64,000 bases of DNA from Parasutterella excrementihominis YIT 11859. Lineage in GTDB: Bacteria; Pseudomonadota; Gammaproteobacteria; Burkholderiales; Burkholderiaceae_F. Under the pieces are notes generated by a model. The model did no database searches. It was not told the origin of the DNA and saw only the letters and a list, made by a program, of their open reading frames with translations. How positions within the stretch are numbered: position 1 is the stretch's first letter; every line of letters begins with the position of its first letter. The stretch is taken from the NCBI RefSeq assembly GCF_000205025.1, contig NZ_GL883677.1, positions 62,001 to 126,000 on the forward strand, in the 5' to 3' direction. Below are positions 55,171-63,530 of the stretch, piece after piece. Both the position numbers and the translations under genes were made by a program.

Positions 55171-58104
55171 ATGGGCAAAAAACTTTGGATAACAACCGGA
55201 ATCATCGGAGCCTTGGCAGCCGCCTACACAGCCGGCGGCTTCCTTGGTGTCCCTTACGGAGTGAACTGGGCGCTTAAAAAATACGCCGAACCGATTGTCG
55301 GGCGCACGATCACAACGCAGGAAGTTAAATTCAATCCTTTCACACTGCAGTTTTCTGTTAAGGGACTGAACGTCCAAAAAGACGGAGAGCCGGCTTTGCT
55401 TTCCGTCGGATCTCTGCAAACCAAAGTTCTGTGGGATTCTCTTTTCAAACTGTCTCCTTTGGTGCAGTACATCACGATTGACGGCCTCAACAGCACCGTA
55501 ATCCGTACGGGGCTGGACACTTTTAACTTCAGCGACATCATCCAACGCATTCAGGAAATGCCGACTTCACCGGAAGAAGAGAAGAAGGATGACAAGCCGC
55601 TGCAGTTTTCTATCGGCAACATCAAGCTGACGAACTCTTCAATCACGCTTGATGACAAGTTCAGACACAAGGTTGATAAGGTTACCGACCTTAACTTTGC
55701 CCTGCCCCTCATCTCTAATTTCCAAAACGACGTCGACGTTCCTATCACGCCTGACCTGAAATTCAATTTCAACGGCGAGCCTTTCGCCATCAATGCCGAG
55801 AGTGTTCCGTTTACACCAGGCAAAAAAACCGGCGTGAACTTCACCGTCACTGGGTTAAACCTGGAGAATGCGGCTTCCTTTAATCCGATTCCTCTGAATG
55901 TCAAAGTTACCAAGGGCACAATGGACTGTGCCTTCAACCTGGACTTTGAGAAAAAACAAGGCGAAGAGAACGCTTATCTGCGTCTAAAAGGCACCGTCAA
56001 GATGAAAGGCGTGGGCCTCGAAGACGAGCTCGGTAAAGCCTATCAAATCATCGGCGTCAAAGAGATCGATGCAAACTTGAAAGAGTTTGCTTTCTTCCGC
56101 CAGAATCTGGATATTGGAGAAATCCAGATTCATAATCCTTCAGTTGTTGTTATTAGAGACAAAGACAGCCTGAATTTGGTCCAACTGCTGACGCATATCG
56201 TTAAGGAACAAAAGGCCCAGGCTAAACAAGACGCGAAGGAAGCTAAGGAAAAAGCAACCCTTCCAGAAGACGAAAAGAAGACGCCGAACGATTGGACCTG
56301 GAACATTGATAAGGTCAGCGTCCGCAACGGAATAATCAACTTCACGGATACCACCAATAATTTCAAACGTCCGGTTACGAACGTTAATGTCTCGCTCGCC
56401 CCGATTAACGGTAAAAACGGCACTCGGACTTCTATCGATGCCTCCGTCGGCGCTATCGGCGGTCATATCCAAGCAAACGGCGGGATAGTTATCACGCCCT
56501 TCAGCATGGATCTGAATCTGCAGAGCAGCGGATTATCCATTGCTGATCTGACTCCGTATATTTCTCAGTATTCCAGCGCCCACGTCACGCAAGGTACGTT
56601 CAGCAACAAGGGTGAACTCAAGCTAAATCTAGCCAAAGACGTTTCCTTCTCTTACAGCGGCAATGCAGATGTTGCATCGCTGAACGTGACAGACAAACAA
56701 GGCGCAGCAGCTGTTTCGCTTAAGAATCTTGCCGTTGGCGGTATTAGTGTTTCGGGACTTTCTCCACTGCAAATTTCACTTGGCACCATTGCGCTTACGT
56801 CGCCTAACGTGAATGTCGTCATGAACAAAAACGGAAGCATTAACTTGGCTTCCTTAGGCACTCCGAGCAACGCTCCGGCGCCTGCAGCTACGACGGACAA
56901 GCCGGCCGCTTCTAAGCCCCAGTCTAAAGCTCAGGCAAGTTCCGGCTCATCTTCTGCTCCGGCCATCAATGTCGGAAAGATCACGCTGACAGACGGCCGT
57001 GTACGCTACACGGACAACAGTATTGAGCCTACTTTCAAGCTCAATGCCTCCAACCTTGCCGGCTCTTTGAGCAATTACTCCACGACGACCAAAGGCAATG
57101 CCACCGTGGATGTGAAGGGTCTGTTGAACGGCACGCCGATGAATATTTCCGGCACGATCAATCCGTTTGAATCGAAGCTCAAACTCGCGATGAAAGGCGA
57201 AGTGACCTCACTGTCGCTGCCGGCCTTCTCTCCGTTCTCGGCTAAATTCACCGGTCATCCGATTGAAAAAGGTCTGTTAACTTACAAGGGCGCCTTTGAC
57301 ATCAATCAAGATAAACTCACCAGCGAAAATGCACTTGTGATCAATAAACTTGAATTCGGTTCGCAGGTTCCTGATGCGAAGGACGCTTTACCGGTCGGCT
57401 TGGCGGTTTCTCTTCTGCAGGATCGTCAGGGACAGATCGATTTGAATATTCCGGTCTCGGGCTCCTTAGATGATCCCGAATTCTCGGTCGGCGGCATTAT
57501 TGTCAAAGTCATTGTAAACCTGATCAGTAAAGCCGTTACTGCTCCGTTCGCACTTATCGGCTCGATGTTCGGCGGCGAAGACATGGATTTGAACAACCTG
57601 CAGTTTGCCAGCGGCAGCGCTCGTTTAGATGAAAAGACGATCAAGGCCCTCAACATCGTGGCGAAAGCTATGCAGGATCGTCCGGGCATCAAGATTCAAA
57701 TCATCGGTATGGCTTCTGAAAAGGAAGACGGCGAAGGTTTGAAAGAACAACTGCTGATGCGAGATATGCGTTATGCCATTTATCGCGACACAACTTCCGC
57801 GACGAATGCGAAGGTTTTGACGGCTGCACAAATCGATAAAGCGATTAAACAGCTCTACAGCGAATCGACTGCGCCGAACAAACCAAAGAATACCGATATT
57901 GAGCAGATGAAAGCCTTCCTCATGAAGAACCAGCGTGTAGCCACTGCCGATCTGAAGCAGTTGGCCGACCGCCGAGCTGCAGCCGTAAGGAACTACTTGA
58001 TTCAGAAAGAAAAAGTCGCTGCGGATCGACTGTTTATTTCGACATCCGAGACTCAGCGCGGCGATCAAGTTGTGCCAGGCGTTGCCTTGGGTCTGCAAGA
58101 TTAA
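55171..58104 (+). CDS. large DUF748/AsmA-like envelope protein
   Basis: The 977-residue protein has an N-terminal membrane anchor (LWITTGIIGALAAAYTAGGF) and a long, mostly beta-structured periplasmic body of the DUF748/AsmA type (repeated blocks such as VKFNPFTLQFSVKGLNV and LTPYISQYSSAHVTQGTF). A low-complexity Ala/Ser/Pro stretch occurs near residues 570-595. The last 150 residues (FASGSARLDEKTIKALNIVA, IKIQIIGMAS, DRRAAAVRNYLIQKE) resemble an OmpA-like domain. AsmA-clan proteins are proposed to bridge the envelope for phospholipid transport; the exact role here is unknown. The ATG follows AGGGAACG. Confidence 0.75.
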   Translation: MGKKLWITTGIIGALAAAYTAGGFLGVPYGVNWALKKYAEPIVGRTITTQEVKFNPFTLQFSVKGLNVQKDGEPALLSVGSLQTKVLWDSLFKLSPLVQYITIDGLNSTVIRTGLDTFNFSDIIQRIQEMPTSPEEEKKDDKPLQFSIGNIKLTNSSITLDDKFRHKVDKVTDLNFALPLISNFQNDVDVPITPDLKFNFNGEPFAINAESVPFTPGKKTGVNFTVTGLNLENAASFNPIPLNVKVTKGTMDCAFNLDFEKKQGEENAYLRLKGTVKMKGVGLEDELGKAYQIIGVKEIDANLKEFAFFRQNLDIGEIQIHNPSVVVIRDKDSLNLVQLLTHIVKEQKAQAKQDAKEAKEKATLPEDEKKTPNDWTWNIDKVSVRNGIINFTDTTNNFKRPVTNVNVSLAPINGKNGTRTSIDASVGAIGGHIQANGGIVITPFSMDLNLQSSGLSIADLTPYISQYSSAHVTQGTFSNKGELKLNLAKDVSFSYSGNADVASLNVTDKQGAAAVSLKNLAVGGISVSGLSPLQISLGTIALTSPNVNVVMNKNGSINLASLGTPSNAPAPAATTDKPAASKPQSKAQASSGSSSAPAINVGKITLTDGRVRYTDNSIEPTFKLNASNLAGSLSNYSTTTKGNATVDVKGLLNGTPMNISGTINPFESKLKLAMKGEVTSLSLPAFSPFSAKFTGHPIEKGLLTYKGAFDINQDKLTSENALVINKLEFGSQVPDAKDALPVGLAVSLLQDRQGQIDLNIPVSGSLDDPEFSVGGIIVKVIVNLISKAVTAPFALIGSMFGGEDMDLNNLQFASGSARLDEKTIKALNIVAKAMQDRPGIKIQIIGMASEKEDGEGLKEQLLMRDMRYAIYRDTTSATNAKVLTAAQIDKAIKQLYSESTAPNKPKNTDIEQMKAFLMKNQRVATADLKQLADRRAAAVRNYLIQKEKVAADRLFISTSETQRGDQVVPGVALGLQD

Positions 58105-58106
58105 TC

Positions 58107-58135
58107 TTGACTGGGAGGACGGTCTTTAATAAAAT
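58107..58135 (+). promoter_or_regulatory. tmRNA promoter
   Basis: TTGACT (58107-58112) and TAAAAT (58130-58135) are 17 bases apart, 13 bases before the mature tmRNA 5' end, which RNase P would process. Confidence 0.8.
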
Positions 58136-58148
58136 TACCAATCCTCGT

Positions 58149-58515
58149 GGGGGCGACCTGGTTTCGACAGGGGCCATGAGATATTTGGACGCGTGCCGAG
58201 GTGTGAGTTCCTCGCTAAACCGCTTACAAAAATATAAACGCCAACGATGAGCGTTTCGCTCTCGCCGCTTAATTTCCGGTGAGACGCTGCGACCGGTTCG
58301 CTTCTAGGCCGGGTCCCGCAATGGACGGCAGCGACATATCATAGGAGCTAGTTCCTGCAGGAGTTGTGACTGCGGGAGCGAAACTTAGCAACTGGCCGGC
58401 AACTGGCATCGCTAGTTTGCAGGGTTGCCGGTAAGAACTAAGTGAATTAGCTACGCACGTAGAGGCTGGTATTGATAGCTTCTGGACGCGAGTTCGATTC
58501 TCGCCGCCTCCACCA
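58149..58515 (+). ncRNA. ssrA: transfer-messenger RNA (tmRNA)
   Basis: tmRNA rescues stalled ribosomes and adds a degradation tag. The 5' end GGGGGCGACCTGGTTTCGAC and the 3' T-arm with GGTTCGAT-type GAGTTCGATTCTC ending CGCCTCCACCA form the tRNA-like domain; the seven-base acceptor stem pairs with one G-U. The tag frame runs from the resume codon GCC at 58240 to TAA at 58272 and reads ANDERFALAA, the form common in betaproteobacteria. Encoded CCA ends at 58515. Length about 367 bases. Confidence 0.97.
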
Positions 58516-58527
58516 CAAGACATCGTT

Positions 58528-58563
58528 GAGCAGGTTATCCGATTGGATGCCTGCTCGATTTTT
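58528..58563 (+). terminator. rho-independent terminator after tmRNA
   Basis: Arms GAGCAGG (58528-58534) and CCTGCTC (58550-58556) with an inner ATCC/GGAT stem are followed by GATTTTT. Confidence 0.88.
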
Positions 58564-58945
58564 ATGTAAAGCGCCGAGAATCATTCTGCCCTATCTTTCG
58601 AGCCTCATAAAACGCTTTTAATGAATTAAGCGGTAACCCTGACTTCAATTGTGTAAAGAATGAAGCTCATTAGCTCAATTGTCTCTTATCTTAAGGAAGA
58701 AAAATTTTTCACCTTCCCTTAAGGTTACGACGCTAGTAAAAGTCAGCTCTTCAAAGGCATAAAAATAAATAATCAAGAAGGACAGTTACTTTTGATGTTA
58801 TTACCTGTTTATCACCTTCAAATCTCTTTCTGCTATAACTTCTAGAGTTTTGAGGTCTTTCTTGAGTTAAACCTTACAAATACAAATACTGCTCAGAAAA
58901 TACCCTTCGTAAAAACACTGTTTCAGGCCTCCCATGTTTTCTCTA
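58564..58945. other. AT-rich non-coding stretch before the oxidoreductase operon
   Basis: About 380 bases between the tmRNA terminator and the palindrome upstream of the molybdoenzyme gene. It is markedly more A+T-rich than the rest of the window, contains an imperfect TCTTAAGG/CCTTAAGG dyad near 58689-58728 and no convincing gene. It marks the boundary between core genes and the accessory module. Confidence 0.5.
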
Positions 58946-58967
58946 TATTTAGCAATATAGCTAAATA
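58946..58967 (+). promoter_or_regulatory. palindromic operator, candidate ArsR-family site
   Basis: TATTTAGC (58946-58953) and GCTAAATA (58960-58967) are perfect eight-base arms around AATATA. A half-site-like TTAGC occurs again at 58973-58977. The dyad ends 45 bases before the start of the molybdoenzyme gene, and an ArsR-family gene is the last gene of the same operon, so autoregulatory binding is likely. Confidence 0.65.
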
Positions 58968-59012
58968 GCAAATTAGCTTATCCCCAATCTCTTTCCCTAA
59001 GGAGAACATCTA

Positions 59013-61562
59013 ATGAAACTCACAAGAAGAGTCTTTATAGAGCTAGCCGGCAGCTCCGCCCTCATGGCCTCTGCCCCGTCTTTATTAGCTCAGGGTGTAA
59101 CGGTTAAAAGACTGCCGTTGCCTTGCAGCCCGGCTCAGGGCAGATGGATCGGATCTGCCTGCCAAGGATGCACTCAGTACTGTGCAATTGAAGTTTTTAA
59201 TCAGAACGGAAGAGCCACCCGAGTCCGTGGGAACCAACATTCTCAAGGCAATCACGGTTTCTGCTGTCCTAGAGGCCATTTGATTCCGCAAGAAAATTAC
59301 GATCCTGATCGTATTAAGCAGCCGTTAAAGAGAACAAATCCGCAAAAAGGCAGAGGTATCGATCCCAAATGGATTCCTATCACTTGGGATGAGGCTTTAG
59401 ATATCGTCGCAGATAAGATGATGGAGCTTCGTAATGCCGGCGAACCTGAGAGACTGCTTTATCTAAAAGGCCGCTACGGAAACACGTCTCACGCCCTTTT
59501 ATACGGAACTGTCGCGAAACTGTTCGGCTCTCCGAATAATTTTTCGACTTCCGCCCTTTGTGCCGAAACTGAGAAAATGGGACCCGGCTATACACAAGGA
59601 CTTTTCTCTTATAGAGATTACGATCTTGGAAATTCAAAGTGTGTTGTTTTCTGGGGTACAGATCCTTTCGCATCCAACCGCCAGGTCCCGAATGTGATTT
59701 CTCGACTTGGAAGCCTCCAAAAGAACGGCACTCTGATTACCGTTGATCCGCGGCTTTCTACAGCTGCTGCGAAATCCAAAGAGTGGCTGCCGCTTCTTCC
59801 CGGAACAGACGGAGCTTTAGCGAATGCGATTGCCCACGTTCTATTAACCGAAGGACTTTGGAACAAAGAATTCGTCGGTGACTTTGTTGATAGTAAAAAC
59901 CAATTCATTGCCGGTAAAACGGTCAAGCCGGAAGCCTTCAAGGAAAACAATACGCTCGGCCTCGTCACCTATTGGAACGAAGAGGCAAAAGATTGGACGC
60001 CTGAAAAAGCGGGCAAGGAATGCAGACTCGATCCCGAACAGATCCGAAGAGTAGCTAGAACGCTTGGCAAAGCTGCTCCTAATGTCATCGTCTGGATGGG
60101 CCCAGGCGTTTGCATGAACCCGAGAGGAACCTATTCCGCCATGGTTGTCCATGCACTCAACGGCATCCTTGGTTCCGTGGATAATGTCGGCGGCACTCAT
60201 GACCCTGTTAAAGCCTTGACCGGCAAGTATCCGTCAATGGACAAATATGTGGATGAGTTGGCCAAGACGCACGGAAAAGGCAAGAAGATTGACGGCCGCG
60301 GCGATAAGGACATGCCGGCAGCCATGAAAGCGAAGCTGGGCAGCGGTGTTGTCACCAACAACATTGCTAACTACATGCTTGAACATCCTGACTTTATTAA
60401 GGTCATGATTAGTTCTTGGACGAATACTCCTTTTGCAGCGTCTGACGGCAAACGCTGGGAAAAGGCATTAAGCAATGTTCCTTTCTTTGTCCACATGGTT
60501 CCTTTCCCGTCTGAAATGACCCAGTTCGCAGACATTGTGCTCCCCTCAACCTTCAATGCAGCCGAGGGAATGGGCGCGGTTACCGGTTTCGGCTCTATGC
60601 ATGCCTGGACCTCTCTGCAGCAGCCCACTTGCGACAGAATTTGGGATGTAAAACAGGAAGAAAACGAAGTCACTTGGCTTCTCGCAGAAAAGCTGGCAAA
60701 GAAAGGCTGGCCCGCACTGCTGAACTACTATGCCAACGAGTTCGCTGATCCGGAAACGGGTGCAAAGCCCACAAACGAAAAAGAATTCCAATTAATCACA
60801 ACCAAGATCGCTTCCGCTCCGTGCTGGCTCCATGGTTCCAAGCCGATTCCCGGAGATCAAATCAATGGTTGGGAAGACTTCAGACAAAAGGGCATGCATA
60901 ACTCTGCCCCTCAGACTTACAAGAAACATTGGGGCGGCAAGTTCCCGACTCCCAGCGGCAAGTTTGAATTTGTTTCCGGCGATCTGAAGAAAGTGTTGGA
61001 AACGCATGCAGCGAAATACAACTCAACTCCGGACCAAATTCTTGAACTGTGTAATTATCAAGCCAGGGGCATTAAAGGCTGGATGCCGCATTACGAAGCA
61101 CCGCTGCGCCACGGCGATCAACAGCAATTCCCGTTCCTTTTCATCGATCATAAGAGCCGCTTGAACAGAGAAGGACGTTCTGCAAATCTTCCTTGGATGC
61201 AGGAGTTCAAGAAATGCGATGCGGGCGACCGCTCCTGGGGAGATGTCCTTAAGATCAACCCGACCGACGCTAAAGCGCTCGGCCTCAAGGATAACGACCT
61301 GGTCGAAATATCTTCTCCGGTCGGCACTATTGTCACAGAGGTCAAACTTTGGGAAGGCGTAGGTCCGGGCACTGTTGCAAAAGCCTACGGACAAGGCCAT
61401 TGGGCATACGGCCAGATTGCCGCCAAGGAATACGGCAAGACACCGCGCGGCGGCAACAATAATGAAATTCTTGTTGATGACTACGATCGTTTATCCGGTA
61501 CTTCCTGCAGAAACGGCGGATACACACGCGTCAGCATCAAGAAGGTTTCTAGCAACAATTAA
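59013..61562 (+). CDS. arrA: molybdopterin oxidoreductase catalytic subunit, ArrA-like (respiratory arsenate reductase)
   Basis: The 849-residue protein is a Tat-exported DMSO-reductase-family enzyme. The signal is LTRRVFIELAGSSALMA. A 4Fe-4S cluster is bound by Cys at residues 50, 53, 57 and 84 or 85 (CQGCTQYC then CCPRG). The Mo ligand is Cys183 in SALCAETEK, and KGRYG at 152-156 lines the active site; these blocks, with YRDYDL and WGTDPFASNRQVP, resemble ArrA more than polysulfide or thiosulfate reductases. It would reduce arsenate to arsenite in the periplasm. The related arsenite oxidase-type ArxA remains possible. The ATG follows TAAGGAG. Electron partner, chaperone and ArsR genes follow. 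Confidence 0.65.
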   Translation: MKLTRRVFIELAGSSALMASAPSLLAQGVTVKRLPLPCSPAQGRWIGSACQGCTQYCAIEVFNQNGRATRVRGNQHSQGNHGFCCPRGHLIPQENYDPDRIKQPLKRTNPQKGRGIDPKWIPITWDEALDIVADKMMELRNAGEPERLLYLKGRYGNTSHALLYGTVAKLFGSPNNFSTSALCAETEKMGPGYTQGLFSYRDYDLGNSKCVVFWGTDPFASNRQVPNVISRLGSLQKNGTLITVDPRLSTAAAKSKEWLPLLPGTDGALANAIAHVLLTEGLWNKEFVGDFVDSKNQFIAGKTVKPEAFKENNTLGLVTYWNEEAKDWTPEKAGKECRLDPEQIRRVARTLGKAAPNVIVWMGPGVCMNPRGTYSAMVVHALNGILGSVDNVGGTHDPVKALTGKYPSMDKYVDELAKTHGKGKKIDGRGDKDMPAAMKAKLGSGVVTNNIANYMLEHPDFIKVMISSWTNTPFAASDGKRWEKALSNVPFFVHMVPFPSEMTQFADIVLPSTFNAAEGMGAVTGFGSMHAWTSLQQPTCDRIWDVKQEENEVTWLLAEKLAKKGWPALLNYYANEFADPETGAKPTNEKEFQLITTKIASAPCWLHGSKPIPGDQINGWEDFRQKGMHNSAPQTYKKHWGGKFPTPSGKFEFVSGDLKKVLETHAAKYNSTPDQILELCNYQARGIKGWMPHYEAPLRHGDQQQFPFLFIDHKSRLNREGRSANLPWMQEFKKCDAGDRSWGDVLKINPTDAKALGLKDNDLVEISSPVGTIVTEVKLWEGVGPGTVAKAYGQGHWAYGQIAAKEYGKTPRGGNNNEILVDDYDRLSGTSCRNGGYTRVSIKKVSSNN

Positions 61563-61576
61563 CCCGGGAGAGAGAA

Positions 61577-62338
61577 ATGAAATTTGGAATGATCATTGAT
61601 TTGAATTTATGCTCCTCCTGCGGAGCTTGTGCTCTGGCGTGTAAGGCGGAGAATAATACCCGTACGAGAGGCGAAGGACAGTCTTTCAACTGGGCTGACT
61701 TTCTGCAGGAAACTAAAGGGACTTTCCCAAACAGCACTCAAATCGCAATCCCCGTGATGTGCAATCATTGCGAAAATCCGCAGTGCGTAAAAGTTTGTCC
61801 TACAGGAGCCATGTTCATCAGTCCCGAGGGTGTCGTACTTCACAATGATGAAGTATGTATCGGCTGCCGTCTCTGTCAAAAGGCCTGCCCATACTCCTCT
61901 GCTGAGTTGGGTCCTGAAAGTCTTGACGGAAAATCTTATTCGGTTATTAGTTTCAATCCGAAAGGAGTCGATCCGAGAGGAGACGCCGCAACAAGGCCCG
62001 TTCTTATTGAGGGCGTTACAGGAGGAGCTTTAGAACTGGCAAAGAAAGCAGGAGCGCTTCCTGCTTATGCCAACCTGTTCAAAGCCGGAGATACGGCCGC
62101 TCAGAGAAAAGAAGGCGTAGTGGAAAAATGCAATTTCTGCTATCACCGCACTTCCAACGGTCTTAATCCCGCCTGCGTGGATGCCTGCCCTGCCGGAGCA
62201 AGAATTTTCGGCGATTTAGACGATCCTAAATCTGCTATTTCGGCCAAGATGAAAGCTTCGAAGGTCTGGAGACTTCAAGAAGACAAGGGAACCAATCCTA
62301 AAGTCTTCTATGTCGGACAGTTCTCTCCCAGAGAATAA
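61577..62338 (+). CDS. arrB: 4Fe-4S electron-transfer subunit, ArrB-like
   Basis: The 253-residue ferredoxin subunit carries four cysteine clusters for [4Fe-4S] centres: CSSCGACALACKAEN (residues 12-22), CNHCENPQCVKVCP, CIGCRLCQKACP and, late in the protein, CNFCYHR paired with CVDACP. LNPACVDACPAGARIFGDLDDP is close to ArrB and related DMSO-reductase-family B subunits. It passes electrons to the catalytic subunit, from which its gene is separated by 14 bases with a GGGAGAG site. No membrane-anchor subunit gene is adjacent, as in arrAB loci that use a CymA-like quinol oxidase encoded elsewhere. Confidence 0.78.
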   Translation: MKFGMIIDLNLCSSCGACALACKAENNTRTRGEGQSFNWADFLQETKGTFPNSTQIAIPVMCNHCENPQCVKVCPTGAMFISPEGVVLHNDEVCIGCRLCQKACPYSSAELGPESLDGKSYSVISFNPKGVDPRGDAATRPVLIEGVTGGALELAKKAGALPAYANLFKAGDTAAQRKEGVVEKCNFCYHRTSNGLNPACVDACPAGARIFGDLDDPKSAISAKMKASKVWRLQEDKGTNPKVFYVGQFSPRE

Positions 62339-62347
62339 CTAAGTAAT

Positions 62348-62373
62348 TCGGAAGAGGCTGAAGCCTCTTCCGA
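62348..62373 (+). repeat. perfect 12+12 base inverted repeat between the arrB-like and chaperone genes
   Basis: Arms TCGGAAGAGGCT (62348-62359) and AGCCTCTTCCGA (62362-62373) are separated by only two bases. No T-run follows, so it is not a normal terminator. It may protect or process the mRNA between the enzyme genes and the weakly translated chaperone gene. Confidence 0.75.
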
Positions 62374-62388
62374 CAATCTAAATACACT

Positions 62389-62940
62389 ATGCAAACGACA
62401 CCGCTTAACCTTATTCTTCTTGGTTTATTTGAGCCGGAACAAGAGCTCAGAGAACTGCATGTTTTCAAAAAAGCAGCTGAAAATCTCGATGAAGATTTAG
62501 CAAGAAGAGCCGTTCTTTTGGACCAACTGTACACACAGGGAACTGCCAGTTCTAAAGCGTTTAAAGAAATGCTTCTGGACTACACAAGATTATTCCTGAG
62601 TCCCGGTACGCCTTTGGCCAAAAACTATTTGACTTGTTGGAAAACAAAGTTAGGAGATAATATTCTAGAAGAATATCTTTCTTACCTTGAGAAAAAAGGA
62701 TTCAAAACAGAAAAAGACATTAAAGAACTTCCGGAACATATCGTCCCCGTTCTGGAAGTTTATGAATTATTAGATAAAGAAGAAAAGCCTGAGTACTTTG
62801 AAAAATTTCTCAGCAAATTTATCCTGGACTGGTCGAAACTATTGGAGGTTGAGGCCAGACACGGCTTTTATAAAAATCTAGGGAAATTTTTTACTGAATG
62901 GGCTAAATTGGAGGCAAAAAAGAATGGCGCAGTTCCCTGA
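62389..62940 (+). CDS. TorD/DmsD-family molybdoenzyme chaperone, ArrD-like
   Basis: The 183-residue all-helical protein matches the TorD family in layout: LLDYTRLFLSPGTPLAKNYLTCWKTK in place of the usual E-Y-x-x-L-F-x-G-P block, and a C-terminal helix pair with HGFYKNLGKFFTEWAKLE. Such chaperones hold the catalytic subunit until Mo cofactor and Fe-S insertion and guard the Tat signal. No good ribosome binding site precedes the ATG, in contrast to its neighbours. Its last 17 bases overlap the ArsR gene. Confidence 0.75.
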   Translation: MQTTPLNLILLGLFEPEQELRELHVFKKAAENLDEDLARRAVLLDQLYTQGTASSKAFKEMLLDYTRLFLSPGTPLAKNYLTCWKTKLGDNILEEYLSYLEKKGFKTEKDIKELPEHIVPVLEVYELLDKEEKPEYFEKFLSKFILDWSKLLEVEARHGFYKNLGKFFTEWAKLEAKKNGAVP

Positions 62941-63232
62941 GATTTATACGGAACAAGCAAAAATATTTAAAGCAATCGGGCATCCTGCAAGATTGATGAT
63001 GGTTGAAGCTTTACTTGAAGGCCCCAAAACCGTCTCTGAGCTTACTGCTATCGTTCAGTTAGAAATGCCCACTGTCTCACGGCATTTAAACTGTTTGAAG
63101 GAAGCTCAAGTGGTCAAGTCTGAAAAAAAAGGAAATTCTATTATTTATTCAGTAGAACTGACTTGTCTTAAAAATTTCCTTCATTGCTCCAGAAGCGTAG
63201 TGGTGATGAAGAAAAGCAAGACTCTCCTCTAG
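62924..63232 (+). CDS. ArsR-family metalloregulator
   Basis: The 102-residue winged-helix protein has KAIGHPARLMMVEALLEGPKTVSELTAIVQ and the recognition helix MPTVSRHLNCLKEAQVV. The classical arsenite site in helix 3 (ELCVC) is missing. Instead, Cys residues occur in the recognition helix region (HLNCLK) and as C-x6-C near the end (LTCLKNFLHC), suggesting a C-terminal metalloid or metal site, a variation known among ArsR proteins. A GGAGG site lies inside the chaperone gene. As last gene of the operon it probably represses the promoter near 58946-58967 and may also act on the facing permease operon. Confidence 0.85.
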   Translation: MAQFPEIYTEQAKIFKAIGHPARLMMVEALLEGPKTVSELTAIVQLEMPTVSRHLNCLKEAQVVKSEKKGNSIIYSVELTCLKNFLHCSRSVVVMKKSKTLL

Positions 63233-63288
63233 CCTTAATTAACGATATCTCACAGGCGTTGGTTTCTATCGGCCAACAGCTACGATCC

Positions 63289-63333
63289 CCGATCCCTTGC
63301 TAAAACTTTTTGAAAAAAGAGCCAAAGGATCGG
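63289..63333. terminator. large stem-loop between convergent operons
   Basis: CCGATCC (63289-63295) pairs with GGATCGG (63327-63333), extended by further pairs with one mismatch, and an inner CTTTTT/AAAAAG stem. It lies between the ArsR gene and the small Cys-rich protein gene, which converge, so it can terminate both. Confidence 0.6.
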
Positions 63334-63353
63334 AGATTGTCTTCGCAGAGTTT

Positions 63354-63515
63354 TTATTTTTTATCCTTTTCTCCGCCAACTTCTTTGGCTTCGTCGCTCT
63401 TTTTCGGCACGGATTCGGTCTTTTCTTCATTTTTTACGATGTTAAGCTGACAGCAGCAGCCTTCTTTCTTCTTATTCCCAAAAAATCTTGAAAAGAATGA
63501 TTCTTTTTCTGCCAT
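63354..63515 (-). CDS. small Cys-Cys-Cys protein downstream of the ArsP-like permease
   Basis: This 53-residue protein starts MAEKESFFSRFFGNKKKEGC and continues with C-C-Q-L-N, so three consecutive cysteines are at residues 20-22; the rest is charged (Lys/Glu) with no hydrophobic core. The ATG at 63515 follows GTGGAG, and it lies 15 bases after the permease stop on the same strand, so the two form an operon. The amphipathic start could bind the membrane or permease, and the triple Cys could bind trivalent arsenic, another thiophilic metal, or take part in redox. It is too short for standard gene length cut-offs. No family is recognised with certainty. Confidence 0.75.
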   Translation of the reverse strand: MAEKESFFSRFFGNKKKEGCCCQLNIVKNEEKTESVPKKSDEAKEVGGEKDKK

Positions 63516-63530
63516 ATTTGCTCCACTAAA

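Noticed and set aside
58269-58523. 84-codon minus-strand frame across tmRNA
   Set aside because: It is antisense to the tmRNA gene, a common false gene call.
63297-63491. 64-codon hydrophobic frame on the plus strand
   Set aside because: It is antisense to the small Cys-rich gene at 63354-63515, which has the better ribosome binding site and operon context.
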